Part shown: in pieces, positions 7,776 through 15,789 of the stretch | Numbering within the stretch: position 1 is the first letter of the stretch | How the letters are laid out: every line of letters starts with the position of its first letter | Assembly: GCA_032100225.1 (NCBI GenBank) | Contig: DAMDJY010000024.1 | Coordinates: 1-26,763, forward strand | Reading direction: 5' to 3' | From: Mobilicoccus sp032100225 | GTDB taxonomy: Bacteria; Actinomycetota; Actinomycetes; Actinomycetales; Dermatophilaceae | Length of the DNA: 26,763 nucleotides | The notes under the pieces: generated by a model | The model's database searches: none | What the model was told of the DNA's origin: nothing | What the model saw: the letters and a program-made list of their open reading frames with translations, nothing else | Translations under genes and position numbers: made by a program

Positions 7776-9107
7776 CTACTGCGGCAGGGAGAACCGTTGA
7801 CGTTCGGGTTCGTCTTCCCATTCGGTGCCCGCTTCTTCGTAATCCCAGGGCGCAGGCGACCACAACATGACGACGATGAAGGCCGGCACGATGATCGGCT
7901 GAGCGGGGGGCTGCAGCAGGAAGAACTGGGCGAGAAGCGCTACGGACAGGGCCCGCTCGTGCGCGCGGAGAAACGGGATGACGGCCAGGATCACGAGGAT
8001 CCCACCGGCGATGAGACCGTAGTCGTAGATCATCTTGCCCATCATCGGCGCGATGAGTCCGTCGACGCCGCTGCCTTCGACAGCGCGGGCCGAGGAGCCT
8101 GGGCCGAACCCGATCCACACGGCCACCGGTTCGTCGAGCCACCGGGGCAGGAGGAACTGGTACGGCTCGAAGCTGCGCATCGCGGCCGACGAGTTGGTCT
8201 CGCCCACCTCGGAGACACGCTTGAGGAAGACCTGACCGATGGCCGTGGGGATGGCGATGGCCGTGACGATCGCGCCCGGCACGACGTACTTGCGCAGCAG
8301 CGAGAACTGGCCGTTCATCAGCAGCGCGATGATGCCGACGCCGATGACCGCGAACCCGGAGCCGGCGACGGTGGTGAGGATGCCGAGGAAGAGCCACAGC
8401 ACCTGCCACACCCGCGCCCGGCTCAGCAGCGCCGTCATGAAGCACACGCCGAGCGTGAACGACATGAACGACGGCTCGAGCATGATCCAGCCGTTGGATT
8501 TGTAGATGGGGGAATCCCACACGATCGGGTAGCTGATCGCGAAGCCCTTGACGTGGAGGGATTCGGGCAGAAAGTCGAACAGCCAGTCCCGGTAGGGCAC
8601 ACCCGCCAACTGCGAGACCAGGAAGACGATGGACAGCGAACTGAGCCACACCCCGATCTTGGTGATCGAGCGGAGCATACGCCGGTAGGCGTCGCCCGTG
8701 CGGTCGGCCATCATGAAGACGACCGGAAACCACATGGTCATCCAGAACAGCCAGCTGTTGACACTGATGACCGGTTGCTCGAGAAAGAGCACCTGCGGCA
8801 GCACCGTCGCCGAGGAGATCGCCGCGGCCCCCATCCAGAACACCAGTCGGCGCCGCTCGATGGCGAGCACCCCCACCCGCCAGGCCGCAAGGCACCAGAG
8901 GACAGTGATCGGGACGGTGAACGGGATGCTGATGCCCGGGATCGAGATGCGCTGGAACAGGATGTTCAGTACGAACAGCCAGCACAGCCAGGTGACCGGG
9001 TCGTGGATTCGCCCTGCGGCACGTGAGGTGCCGCGTCGTGCCGAGTGAGGCGACTCAGCCGTCGACGACGACGCATACGCGGTCGCCGAACTGGTTGACG
9101 TGCTCAT
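7776..9107 (-). CDS. Wzy-like polysaccharide polymerase (membrane protein)
   Basis: 443 residues with about ten hydrophobic helices between residues 38 and 425 and charged tails at both ends (N-terminal Ser/Thr/Ala-rich, C-terminal Glu-rich). A long extracytoplasmic segment between later helices contains FEPYQFLLPRWLDEPVAVWIGFGPGSSA, discussed here as short pieces: FEPYQFL, then the G-F-G-P-G turn, a pattern typical of Wzy/O-antigen polymerases. It would join undecaprenyl-linked repeats at the outer face of the membrane. Its position directly after a Wzz-type gene supports this. The ATG at 9107 overlaps the end of that gene by 53 bp; no ATG, GTG or TTG occurs in frame between there and the first helix, so the overlap appears real. 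Wzy proteins are poorly conserved, so specificity is unknown. Confidence 0.78.
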   Translation of the reverse strand: MSTSTSSATAYASSSTAESPHSARRGTSRAAGRIHDPVTWLCWLFVLNILFQRISIPGISIPFTVPITVLWCLAAWRVGVLAIERRRLVFWMGAAAISSATVLPQVLFLEQPVISVNSWLFWMTMWFPVVFMMADRTGDAYRRMLRSITKIGVWLSSLSIVFLVSQLAGVPYRDWLFDFLPESLHVKGFAISYPIVWDSPIYKSNGWIMLEPSFMSFTLGVCFMTALLSRARVWQVLWLFLGILTTVAGSGFAVIGVGIIALLMNGQFSLLRKYVVPGAIVTAIAIPTAIGQVFLKRVSEVGETNSSAAMRSFEPYQFLLPRWLDEPVAVWIGFGPGSSARAVEGSGVDGLIAPMMGKMIYDYGLIAGGILVILAVIPFLRAHERALSVALLAQFFLLQPPAQPIIVPAFIVVMLWSPAPWDYEEAGTEWEDEPERQRFSLPQ

Positions 9108-10191
9108 CGAGCCACTCGAATCGGGTCTTGTGGGGGCGCACCAGCACGAGGAGCATGCCTCGCTCGTCGCGGGCCGTGCGCTTGATGACGGCGCTGGTCA
9201 GCGGCGTCTGGAGCAGAGTTGCCGTGCGGGGACGACCTTGGTGGTCGTCGTGTCCGAGCGCAGTCAGATCATCGGTGACGACCACGTCGCGTCCGACGGC
9301 CTGGAACCCGGCGGCGACGGGCTCGACGAGTCCGCGCACTGCACCGGCCGGGGCCCGAACGCCTGTGAGGACGACACGGTCGACGTCGAGAGCCTCCATG
9401 CTGACCACGGTGGGCAGCTCACGGGCCGAGACGAACTCGAGCTCGGGGTAGACGCGACGCATCTCGTTGATCGAACTCATGCGGCCACGGCGGCCACCGA
9501 AGAGCAGCGCCAGAGCGGCGCCGGCGAGCAGGCCTCCGACAAGACCCATCGCGGCGAGCAGCGGCGTGGACGGACCGGCAGCCTGGGCCGGCTCGGCCGT
9601 CTGCAGCATCGAGAGCCGGCGCGACTGCATGAGAAGGTTGCCCTGCTGGTCGGCCAACTGGCCACCGAGGCGCGTGACGCGTTCCTGCTCGGCGTCGGCG
9701 TCGGTCAGCGGCTGCTGCTTGATGAGGACCCCGGTCGTGCGGGTCAGCTCGGTCAGGTCGTCGGTGACGCGCTTGGCGCTCGCGGAGACGGCTGCCTCGG
9801 CGAGACCGTTGGCGAGCCGCGCGGCGGCCTCCGGGTCACGGTCGGTGGCCTTGACCGAGAGGAACGGTGTCTTGAGGACAGAGCTGATCTCGGCCTGCTT
9901 CTGCAGCGATACGGCGTCGGTGCCGAGCTTGGCAGCGGCCCCCTGGTAGACCTCACGGGAGGACGACTCGATCATCGCGCTCTGCACGGAGTCGGCCACG
10001 GCCTGCGGGTCGGGGCTCGAGGTGTGTACGCGCACGACCGCCTCGGCGGTCTTCGGAGCAGAGACGCCGGCGAGTCCCCCCACGACAGCGCCGACGAGCC
10101 CCAGCACGAGGGGAATCCACCACCAACGGCGAAGAGTCGCCATCAGTGACCGCCCCCACGGATCACGGTTGTTCAGGGCCGGAGTGGCCAC
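9055..10191 (-). CDS. Wzz-type chain-length regulator with degenerate kinase-like C-terminal domain
   Basis: 378 residues. The N-terminal Wzz architecture has a membrane helix at about 24-44 (after RRWWW), an extracytoplasmic helical region with SVLKTPFLSVKATDRDPEAAARLAN, and a second helix at about 211-231. The remaining 147 residues are cytoplasmic and resemble a bacterial tyrosine-kinase/MinD fold: VDRVVLTGVRAPAGAVRG sits where Walker A should be, VGRDVVVTDDL where Walker A' should be, and MLLVLVRPHKTRFEWL near the end. The glycine-lysine-threonine of the P-loop is missing, so ATP binding is unlikely. It should set polymer length with the Wzy encoded next. GTG at 10191 follows AAGGGGG at good spacing and is preferred over the ATG at 10143. 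First gene of its transcript. Confidence 0.83.
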   Translation of the reverse strand: MATPALNNRDPWGRSLMATLRRWWWIPLVLGLVGAVVGGLAGVSAPKTAEAVVRVHTSSPDPQAVADSVQSAMIESSSREVYQGAAAKLGTDAVSLQKQAEISSVLKTPFLSVKATDRDPEAAARLANGLAEAAVSASAKRVTDDLTELTRTTGVLIKQQPLTDADAEQERVTRLGGQLADQQGNLLMQSRRLSMLQTAEPAQAAGPSTPLLAAMGLVGGLLAGAALALLFGGRRGRMSSINEMRRVYPELEFVSARELPTVVSMEALDVDRVVLTGVRAPAGAVRGLVEPVAAGFQAVGRDVVVTDDLTALGHDDHQGRPRTATLLQTPLTSAVIKRTARDERGMLLVLVRPHKTRFEWLDEHVNQFGDRVCVVVDG

Positions 10192-10220
10192 GTTGTCCCC
10201 CTTGTCGAACTGTCAGTACG

Positions 10221-10236
10221 TTCCGGCATGCCGGAA
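10221..10236. promoter_or_regulatory. Perfect 16-bp palindrome, candidate operator
   Basis: TTCCGGCATGCCGGAA is its own reverse complement. It lies 10 bases downstream of the predicted -10 of the wzz promoter, at about the transcription start, and 30 bases before the wzz start codon. A dimeric repressor there would block initiation or early elongation; alternatively it is a short 5'-UTR hairpin. No regulator gene is adjacent. Confidence 0.5.
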
Positions 10237-10245
10237 GCCGTGTTC

Positions 10246-10274
10246 AGTCTAGATGGCGCCGCAGAGGCGACCAA
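10246..10274 (-). promoter_or_regulatory. Promoter of wzz-wzy-GT2 unit
   Basis: On the minus strand, TTGGTC (10274-10269) is followed by exactly 17 bases and then TAGACT (10251-10246). This is the best -35/-10 pair seen in the window. Transcription should start near 10239, giving a leader of about 48 bases that includes the palindrome. It suggests wzz is not just read through from the capG side. Confidence 0.6.
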
Positions 10275-10316
10275 CTCATGTTGGACGCATGCTCAACTCG
10301 GCATCTGCTGAGGTCA

Positions 10317-10333
10317 GAGGCCTGAGTGGCCTC
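10317..10333. terminator. Weak hairpin between capG-like and wzz genes
   Basis: GAGGCC and GGCCTC flank a 5-base loop about 90 bases past the stop of the 2-epimerase gene. The 6-bp stem and lack of a T tract make this a weak, perhaps leaky, terminator. The rest of 10192-10423 holds the promoter and palindrome and no credible gene. Confidence 0.3.
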
Positions 10334-10423
10334 ATGAGCACCAGAACGCGCACATCGCTCGGGTCACCGTAGGGGAGGAATCTGAGGTGTCGCTGGATGC
10401 TCGGCTCGCGTCTGGACCCGGGG

Positions 10424-11605
10424 TCAGGACGAGCGTGCGCCGCGCAGCCCCGACCACTGCTCGTGGCGGCGGTGGGTCGAGAGGATGAAGCGCACGGCCC
10501 GCTGCGAGCAGTTGTCGACGTCGTAGTCGCGGGGGAGGACGGCGTCGGTGCGCTGTGCAGTGCCGGCGCCATCCGCTACGTCGGTCTTCAGGCTCGAGAC
10601 CGCGTCCCGGATGCCCTCGACGACGTTGACCGGGTCGAGGCCGGTCATGACGATGGCACCGACGTCCAGGGCCTCAGGGCGTTCGATCGAGTCGCGCAGG
10701 GTCACGGCCGGGAATCCCAGGATCGAGGACTCCTCGCTGATCGTGCCCGAGTCGGACAGCACGCACAGCGCGTCCTGCTGTAGCCGCACGTAGTCGATGA
10801 AGCCGAGCGGCGGGTGGAACGTGATGCCGGTGAGGTCGATGTCCTCGGCGCCAGGGCGCGCCGCGAGCACGTCGAGACGCTTGCGGGTGCGGGGGTGGGT
10901 CGAGACAAGGATCGGCACGTCGAAAGAATCCCTCGCGGCCACAAGGCATTTGAGGAGTGCGGACAGGCGCGCCGGGTCGTCGACGTTCTCCTCGCGGTGG
11001 GCCGAGACGAGCAGGTACCCGCGGGGTTCCAGTCCGAGATCGGCGGGGGCGGTGCTCGCGGCGAAGGCCGAGGCGTGGTGGTCGAGCACCTCCTTCATCG
11101 GGGATCCGGTGAGCAGGATGCGGCGCGGGTGCAAGCCCTCGGCCAGCAGGTTGCGGCGGGCGTGCTCGGTGTAGACGAGGTTGTAGTCGGCGACGTGGTC
11201 GACGAGGCGCCGGTTGGTCTCCTCCGGCACGTTCTCGTCGAAGCACCTGTTGCCGGCCTCCATGTGGTAGACGGGAATTCGCATGCGCTTGGCGATGATC
11301 GCCGCGATCGCGGAGTTCGTGTCGCCGAGGATGAGAACTGCGTCGGGACGCTCCTCGATCAGCACCGCCTCGGCCTTGATGAGCGTCTCGCCCAGCACGC
11401 GACCCAAGCTGGAGGTGTCGACCTCGAGAAAGTGATCGGGGCGGCGGATGCCGAGCTCGTCGAAGAAGATCCCGTTGAGTTCGTAGTCGTAGTTCTGGCC
11501 GGTGTGCACGAGGATGTGGTCGACGGTCTCGTCCAGCCGGTTCATCACGCGGGAGAGACGGATGATCTCCGGGCGTGTGCCGACGATCGTCATCACCTTG
11601 GTCAT
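10424..11605 (-). CDS. capG: UDP-GlcNAc 2-epimerase family, CapG/FnlC type (UDP-L-FucNAc synthesis)
   Basis: 393 residues, full length for non-hydrolysing UDP-HexNAc 2-epimerases. Seen: VGTRPEIIRLSRVM at the N-terminus, Asp95 in LGDTNSA, HMEAGNRCFDENVPEETNRR at 114-133, and SAHREEN with His203. The NRCFDENVPEE version is that of the CapG/FnlC/WbjD subgroup rather than classical WecB (which has GLRT). CapG catalyses the last step to UDP-N-acetyl-L-fucosamine by C2 epimerisation of UDP-N-acetyl-L-pneumosamine-type product of CapF. Placement directly behind capE- and capF-like genes supports this. The ATG at 11605 shares one base with the capF stop (TGATG). It is the last gene of the eight-gene unit; after it comes a 232-bp gap with a new promoter. 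Confidence 0.88.
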   Translation of the reverse strand: MTKVMTIVGTRPEIIRLSRVMNRLDETVDHILVHTGQNYDYELNGIFFDELGIRRPDHFLEVDTSSLGRVLGETLIKAEAVLIEERPDAVLILGDTNSAIAAIIAKRMRIPVYHMEAGNRCFDENVPEETNRRLVDHVADYNLVYTEHARRNLLAEGLHPRRILLTGSPMKEVLDHHASAFAASTAPADLGLEPRGYLLVSAHREENVDDPARLSALLKCLVAARDSFDVPILVSTHPRTRKRLDVLAARPGAEDIDLTGITFHPPLGFIDYVRLQQDALCVLSDSGTISEESSILGFPAVTLRDSIERPEALDVGAIVMTGLDPVNVVEGIRDAVSSLKTDVADGAGTAQRTDAVLPRDYDVDNCSQRAVRFILSTHRRHEQWSGLRGARSS

Positions 11606-12753
11606 CAGCCGCGATCCTCTCGGTCAGGGCGGTCTGCCCCGGTCAACACGGGTAGAGGATAGGTGTCGGGGTGCTCGGGGTCGAAGAGCTCGTTGGTCCA
11701 GAAGGCGGTGACCAGCGGCTCGTCGCCCACGTTCTCGATCGAGTGGGTCCACATCGTCGGCATGTCCACGACAGCGGGTTCTTCACCGGTGCAACGGAAC
11801 TCGAGAACCTCGTCGGTCAGGACCCTGCGCAGCCGGATAAGGCCGGTGCCCGACAGCACCTGGAACCGCTCGATCTTGTGCAGGTGCACATGGTCGCCGC
11901 GGGTGAAGCCTGGGTTGGTCGTCGACACGAAGGCCTGGCCTGTGCCTCCGTGCACCCGGATGGTCTCCACCAGAGTGCCCCGGTGGTCCGATCGAGGCTG
12001 GGGCCGCAGGGGGTAGGCCTGTGGCCACATCGCGGCCCGAAGAGTGTTGAACAGCGCCACGTCGAACTCGTCGGCAAGCGCGGGGATCTCACCGGTCGGG
12101 GCGTAGACGGCGTGCATCTGCGAGAAGCGTCGTGCGACCGCGGAGATGAGCATCGGGCGCCCCTCGGGCCGCACCAGCTCGGGGCCGCCGTCGACGGCGC
12201 CGAGCAGTGCAGCCGCGGCGTCCTGCACGTGCAACAGGGGGAGCTCCCGGTCTCCGACGATCTGCGGTTCGCCCCCGGTGGCGACGAGATGCGCGAACGT
12301 GGCCACGAACGAGTTGTAGTGCGGCCGGCCGTGCTCGCCGAACAGACCCGGGAGTCGCACCTCACGCACGATGGCGCCGGTGCGCTCGCCCCAGGCGTGC
12401 AACACCTCGCCTGCGCCCCTCTTGCCACCGGCGTAGGGGGAGTCCCCGCCCCAGTGCCCATCGTCGACGTAGGTGCTTCCGGAGTAGACGACGACCGGTG
12501 TCACCTGGGCGCGTTCCATCGCTGCGACGAGGTCGGTCGCGAGGGCGATGTTGCCGTCCTCGACGTCGTCGTCGGTGCCGCGGTTGATTCCGGCCAGGTG
12601 CAGGACGGCATCGGCGCCGACGACGAGATCCGCCAGGTGGGGCCACTCGTCCCGCCCGACCGGGACCACGTCCCACTCGGGCCGCAGGAGAAAGGCCCTC
12701 GTGCGGGTGTGCAGTCCGAGGAATCCGGCCCCCCCGGTGACGACGATCCTCAT
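11605..12753 (-). CDS. capF: CapF/FnlB-type bifunctional epimerase-reductase with cupin domain
   Basis: 382 residues in two domains. Residues 1-240 are an SDR reductase: GGAGFLG at 7-13 for NADPH and YAGGK with Tyr107/Lys111. Residues about 245-382 are a cupin: TRGDHVHLHKIERFQVLSG at 284-302 supplies His288, His290 and Glu295, matching the metal ligands of CapF-type cupins. In the known pathway the cupin epimerises C3 and the SDR reduces C4 of the 4-keto sugar from CapE, leading towards UDP-L-FucNAc. The ATG at 12753 overlaps the capE stop (ATGA) although the frame is open far upstream; the GxxGxxG motif fixes this start. Length and domain order are normal for CapF. Confidence 0.9.
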   Translation of the reverse strand: MRIVVTGGAGFLGLHTRTRAFLLRPEWDVVPVGRDEWPHLADLVVGADAVLHLAGINRGTDDDVEDGNIALATDLVAAMERAQVTPVVVYSGSTYVDDGHWGGDSPYAGGKRGAGEVLHAWGERTGAIVREVRLPGLFGEHGRPHYNSFVATFAHLVATGGEPQIVGDRELPLLHVQDAAAALLGAVDGGPELVRPEGRPMLISAVARRFSQMHAVYAPTGEIPALADEFDVALFNTLRAAMWPQAYPLRPQPRSDHRGTLVETIRVHGGTGQAFVSTTNPGFTRGDHVHLHKIERFQVLSGTGLIRLRRVLTDEVLEFRCTGEEPAVVDMPTMWTHSIENVGDEPLVTAFWTNELFDPEHPDTYPLPVLTGADRPDREDRG

Positions 12754-13778
12754 CGACGCATCTCCTTGAGGTTTCGCATCTCGGGCAGGGTGAGGAGCAG
12801 GTCGACGGTGTCGTTGACGTCGAGCCGGGTCGTGTTCTCGGAGGTGTAGTCCGTCTCCACACTCGCACGAGGGTCCCCCTCCTCGAAGTACTTGGCGTAG
12901 TCGAGAGACCGGGCATCGACAGGAACACGGAAGTAGTCGCCCTCGTCGATGGCGGTGGCGCATTCCTCGCGGGAGAGCAGCGTCTCGTGCAGCTTCTCTC
13001 CGTGGCGGGTGCCGATGACCTCCAGAGGGTGGTCGGGGACTCCCATGATCACAGCGACCGCCCGTGCCAGGGTCTCGACCGTGCTGGCAGGGGCCTTGCG
13101 CACGAAGAGGTCGCCGGACCGGGCGTGGGAGAACGCGTACTCCACCAGGTCCACCGATTCGTTGAGCGACATCAGGAAGCGCGTCATCGTGGGATCGGTC
13201 ACGGTCAGGGGGGAGCCGCTTTGGATCTGCTCGACGAAGAGAGGAATGACGGACCCGCGCGAGTACATGACGTTGCCGTACCGCGTCACGCTGACCGTGG
13301 TCTGCGCCTCGGGGTGGCGCCGCGCGAAGGCCTGCGCCGTCTTCTCCATGAGGGCCTTGCTCATGCCCATGGCGTTGACGGGGTAGACGGCCTTGTCCGT
13401 CGACAGACACACGAGTCCGCGCACACCGGCCGCGTGCGCGGCGTCGACCACGTTGGCGCTGCCGATGACATTCGTCTTGACGGCCTGGTCGGGAAAGAAC
13501 TCGCAGCTGGGCACCTGCTTGAGGGCTGCCGCGTGGAATACGAAGTCTGCCCCGACGAGGGCCGTGTCGACACTCGCCCGGTCCCGGACGTCACCGAGAA
13601 AGAACTTGAGGCGCGGCTCGGCGAACGCGACACGCATGTCGTGCTGCTTGGCCTCGTCGCGGGACAAGATGTGCACGGCTGCAACATCCTGCTGCAGAAG
13701 GTGTCGCGCCATCGTCGACCCGAACGAGCCGGTGCCTCCGGTGATCGCGACGGTGGCGCCGGTGAGATCGCTGGTCAC
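12750..13778 (-). CDS. capE: CapE/FnlA-type UDP-GlcNAc 4,6-dehydratase/5-epimerase
   Basis: 342 residues, an extended SDR without membrane segments. Seen: GGTGSFG at 14-20, HAAALKQVPSCEF, LSTDKAVYPVNAMGMSK with Ser126, Met137 and Lys141 (Met in the place of the usual catalytic Tyr, as in CapE/FlaA1-type dehydratases), and TRYGNVMYSRGSVIPLF. It starts UDP-L-FucNAc synthesis by making the 2-acetamido-2,6-dideoxy-4-keto sugar with C5 inversion from UDP-GlcNAc. The short soluble form and adjacent capF/capG separate it from the membrane PglF enzyme encoded at 17569. GTG at 13778 follows GAAGGAG with 5-base spacing and overlaps the upstream stop (GTGA); the frame upstream of it is just a shadow of the GT4 gene. 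Confidence 0.9.
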   Translation of the reverse strand: MTSDLTGATVAITGGTGSFGSTMARHLLQQDVAAVHILSRDEAKQHDMRVAFAEPRLKFFLGDVRDRASVDTALVGADFVFHAAALKQVPSCEFFPDQAVKTNVIGSANVVDAAHAAGVRGLVCLSTDKAVYPVNAMGMSKALMEKTAQAFARRHPEAQTTVSVTRYGNVMYSRGSVIPLFVEQIQSGSPLTVTDPTMTRFLMSLNESVDLVEYAFSHARSGDLFVRKAPASTVETLARAVAVIMGVPDHPLEVIGTRHGEKLHETLLSREECATAIDEGDYFRVPVDARSLDYAKYFEEGDPRASVETDYTSENTTRLDVNDTVDLLLTLPEMRNLKEMRR

Positions 13779-15136
13779 GAGGTCTCCTTCGTAGTGACGG
13801 ATCGAGGAAGGGCGAGGCCGGCCCTGTAGGCGGCGAGATCGACGAGGCGTTCCAGGGCGTCGCGGCAGCTCTCGGCATCGGCGTGCGACTCGTACCAGCG
13901 ACGGGCCAGAGCTCCGCGACGCTCGAACTCGTCGTCGGTCCAGGACACCATCTCTCGTAGCGCGGAGACGAGGGACGAGGTGTCTCCCGGTGTCGCAGCA
14001 ACACCCCCGGCCCCGGTGACCACGACGGCTGCATCGCCCTGTGCGTGGGCGAGGACGGGCCGTCCGGCGCCCAGGCAGGCTGCGACCTTGCTCGGCATGG
14101 TGACTCGCAGCAGCGGTACGTCGGACAACGACACGACGAGGGCATCGGCGCACGCAAGAAACTCCCCGATGCGCTCCGGGGGCTGCGCCGGGAGCAACCG
14201 GATGCGGTCCGAGGCGCCGATGCGTTGGGCGAGACGGTCTCGCATCACGCCGGGGCCGATCAGGGCCAGGGAGGCGCCCGGTACCTGTTCGAACCCCTCG
14301 ACGAGCGCAGGAAGGGCTTGGAGTTCGCCGAGATTGCCGGCGTAGACGAACAGCCGACCCTCCAGGGGCAGGCCGAGCTCTTCGCGGCGCTGCGCAGCCT
14401 CGTTCCGAGCTGGCCGCGGAAGGGCATCTGCCCGGACGAAGTTGGGTGTGTCGACGATGGCAGCGTCGGGAACTCCCCGTTCGACGAGGACGCGCCGCAT
14501 GCCGGGGGAGATGACGCCGATGGCGTCGGTGTGGCGGTAGGCGTGCGAGCAGAACGCGGTCAGCATCGTTTCCATTGCACGCGCGGCCGCCTGATGACCG
14601 ACGAAACCGGACTCCAGCACGCTGTCCGGCCAGAGGTCCTGGATGATCTGCGCGTGCGCCTGCCGACGTCCACCGGCGCCTCGTCGTGCTCCCGCGGCGG
14701 GAGACTCCGCGAGGTTGCGCCGGGGAACCAGGCGCGACCGAACGCGCTCGGCCCCCAATGCGGCGAGCGCCGGAAGCGTCGCCGTCACCGGTGACGAATA
14801 CGTGAGCCACACGTCCGGTCGGGGCAGGGCGCACACGGAGAGGGTTGCAGAGGCGGCCGCGAACGAGGTGTAGTTGGCCATGCGACTCGCCGCACGAGTG
14901 TCATGGCTCGGGTAGAGCGGGGTGCGGTGAACCACGATGTTGCCGGCCTCCGAGCGGTCGACGTCGCGCCGGTAGGGCCGGAGCGGGTAACCCTCCGCCA
15001 GTTCACCGTTCGGATAGTTGGGAAACCCGGTCAGCACGTCGACGGCGTGCCCACGAGCAGCCAACCCCCGGGCGATGTCGGCAGGTACTCCTGCAGGCTC
15101 GGGGGGAAACCACTGCGTGACGAGTCGGATTCTCAC
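13775..15136 (-). CDS. Glycosyltransferase family 4, WbuB-like (probable L-FucNAc transferase)
   Basis: 453 residues, GT-B fold. The N-terminus VTQWFPPEPAGVPADIARGL and FPNYPNGELAEGY, then IIQDLWPDSVLESGF, are typical of the WbuB group, which includes L-fucosamine transferases. The donor half has FVYAGNLGELQALP and a conserved LRVTMPSKVAACLGAGRPV loop. Because it sits between the bacillosamine genes plus pglC and the L-FucNAc genes, the best guess is that it adds L-FucNAc to undecaprenyl-PP-diNAcBac. Residues about 133-161 are an Arg/Ala/Gly-rich stretch where family members normally have a short beta strand; it could be a genuine insertion or two compensating indels. GTG at 15136 overlaps the upstream stop (GTGA). 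Confidence 0.85.
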   Translation of the reverse strand: MRIRLVTQWFPPEPAGVPADIARGLAARGHAVDVLTGFPNYPNGELAEGYPLRPYRRDVDRSEAGNIVVHRTPLYPSHDTRAASRMANYTSFAAASATLSVCALPRPDVWLTYSSPVTATLPALAALGAERVRSRLVPRRNLAESPAAGARRGAGGRRQAHAQIIQDLWPDSVLESGFVGHQAAARAMETMLTAFCSHAYRHTDAIGVISPGMRRVLVERGVPDAAIVDTPNFVRADALPRPARNEAAQRREELGLPLEGRLFVYAGNLGELQALPALVEGFEQVPGASLALIGPGVMRDRLAQRIGASDRIRLLPAQPPERIGEFLACADALVVSLSDVPLLRVTMPSKVAACLGAGRPVLAHAQGDAAVVVTGAGGVAATPGDTSSLVSALREMVSWTDDEFERRGALARRWYESHADAESCRDALERLVDLAAYRAGLALPRSVTTKETS

Positions 15137-15789
15137 CGCGCGGGGATGCCCTTGACCGTGGTTGCCGGAGGCACGTCTTTGACCACCAGCGCGGCGCCAC
15201 CGACGACAGCGTCATCCGCGACGGTGAGTTTCTGCAGGATCGCCGAATGCGTCCCGAGCATGACCCGCTTACCCACGGTGACGTCGCCGGAGACCGCGAC
15301 CAGCGGGTTGATCGAGGTGTGATCGCCGATGCCGCAGTCGTGCCCGACGCTGCACAGGAGGTTGACGTGCACGTGGCGACCGATACGCAGATCCGTCGTG
15401 AGCACCGATCCTGCGCAAATGATCGTTCCGGGTCCGAACTCCACGTCGGCCCCCACCGTCGCCTTGGGGTGGATAAGGACCGGGCTCTCGCGACGACCCA
15501 CGCGGGCATCGATGCGTGCCTTGGCGTCGGGCGAACCGACACCGATGACGTACTGCACGTCCTCGGGGGCCTGCTCCAGCCAGGTCAGGTCACCCAGCAC
15601 CTGCGTGCCCCGCCGCGCCACACGTTCGAGGTTGGCCGGAGAAGGAAAGTCGTCCACGAAGCCGAGCACAGCGAACCGGGGCTCGACGGCGTTCATCGCC
15701 TCCACCACGTCCAGCACCTCGCGGCCGAAACCACCGCAGCCGACGATGACGAGCGGGATGAGTCCAGATTCAGCGATGCCTTCGTTCAT
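15133..15789 (-). CDS. pglD: PglD-like acetyltransferase (UDP-bacillosamine N-acetyltransferase)
   Basis: 218 residues. The N-terminal Rossmann-like PglD domain has VIVGCGGFGREVLDVVEA, and from about residue 105 a left-handed beta-helix contains CSVGHDCGIGDHTSINP; His150 fits the catalytic base and His157 the second conserved His. It ends with VVKDVPPATTVKGIPA as usual. PglD acetylates the 4-amino group of UDP-4-amino-4,6-dideoxy-GlcNAc using acetyl-CoA. Neighbouring pglC, pglE and pglF-like genes support that substrate, though NeuD-type O-acetyltransferases look similar. ATG at 15789 follows GGAGG at 7-base spacing and overlaps the pglC stop (ATGA). Confidence 0.86.
   Translation of the reverse strand: MNEGIAESGLIPLVIVGCGGFGREVLDVVEAMNAVEPRFAVLGFVDDFPSPANLERVARRGTQVLGDLTWLEQAPEDVQYVIGVGSPDAKARIDARVGRRESPVLIHPKATVGADVEFGPGTIICAGSVLTTDLRIGRHVHVNLLCSVGHDCGIGDHTSINPLVAVSGDVTVGKRVMLGTHSAILQKLTVADDAVVGGAALVVKDVPPATTVKGIPAR

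Noticed and set aside
7690..8985. Upstream extension of the GT2 frame to about 799 codons
   Set aside because: The added part lies out of frame within the polymerase gene and has no homology-like features; the GT2 core starts at 7689.
7797..9026. 409-codon plus-strand frame opposite the wzy-like gene
   Set aside because: Composed of His/Asp/Arg/Gly-rich sequence typical of the antisense of a hydrophobic membrane protein gene.
11605..14834. Long upstream extensions of the capF and capE frames
   Set aside because: The nucleotide-binding GxxGxxG motifs, ribosome binding sites and 4-bp overlaps place the starts at 12753 and 13778.
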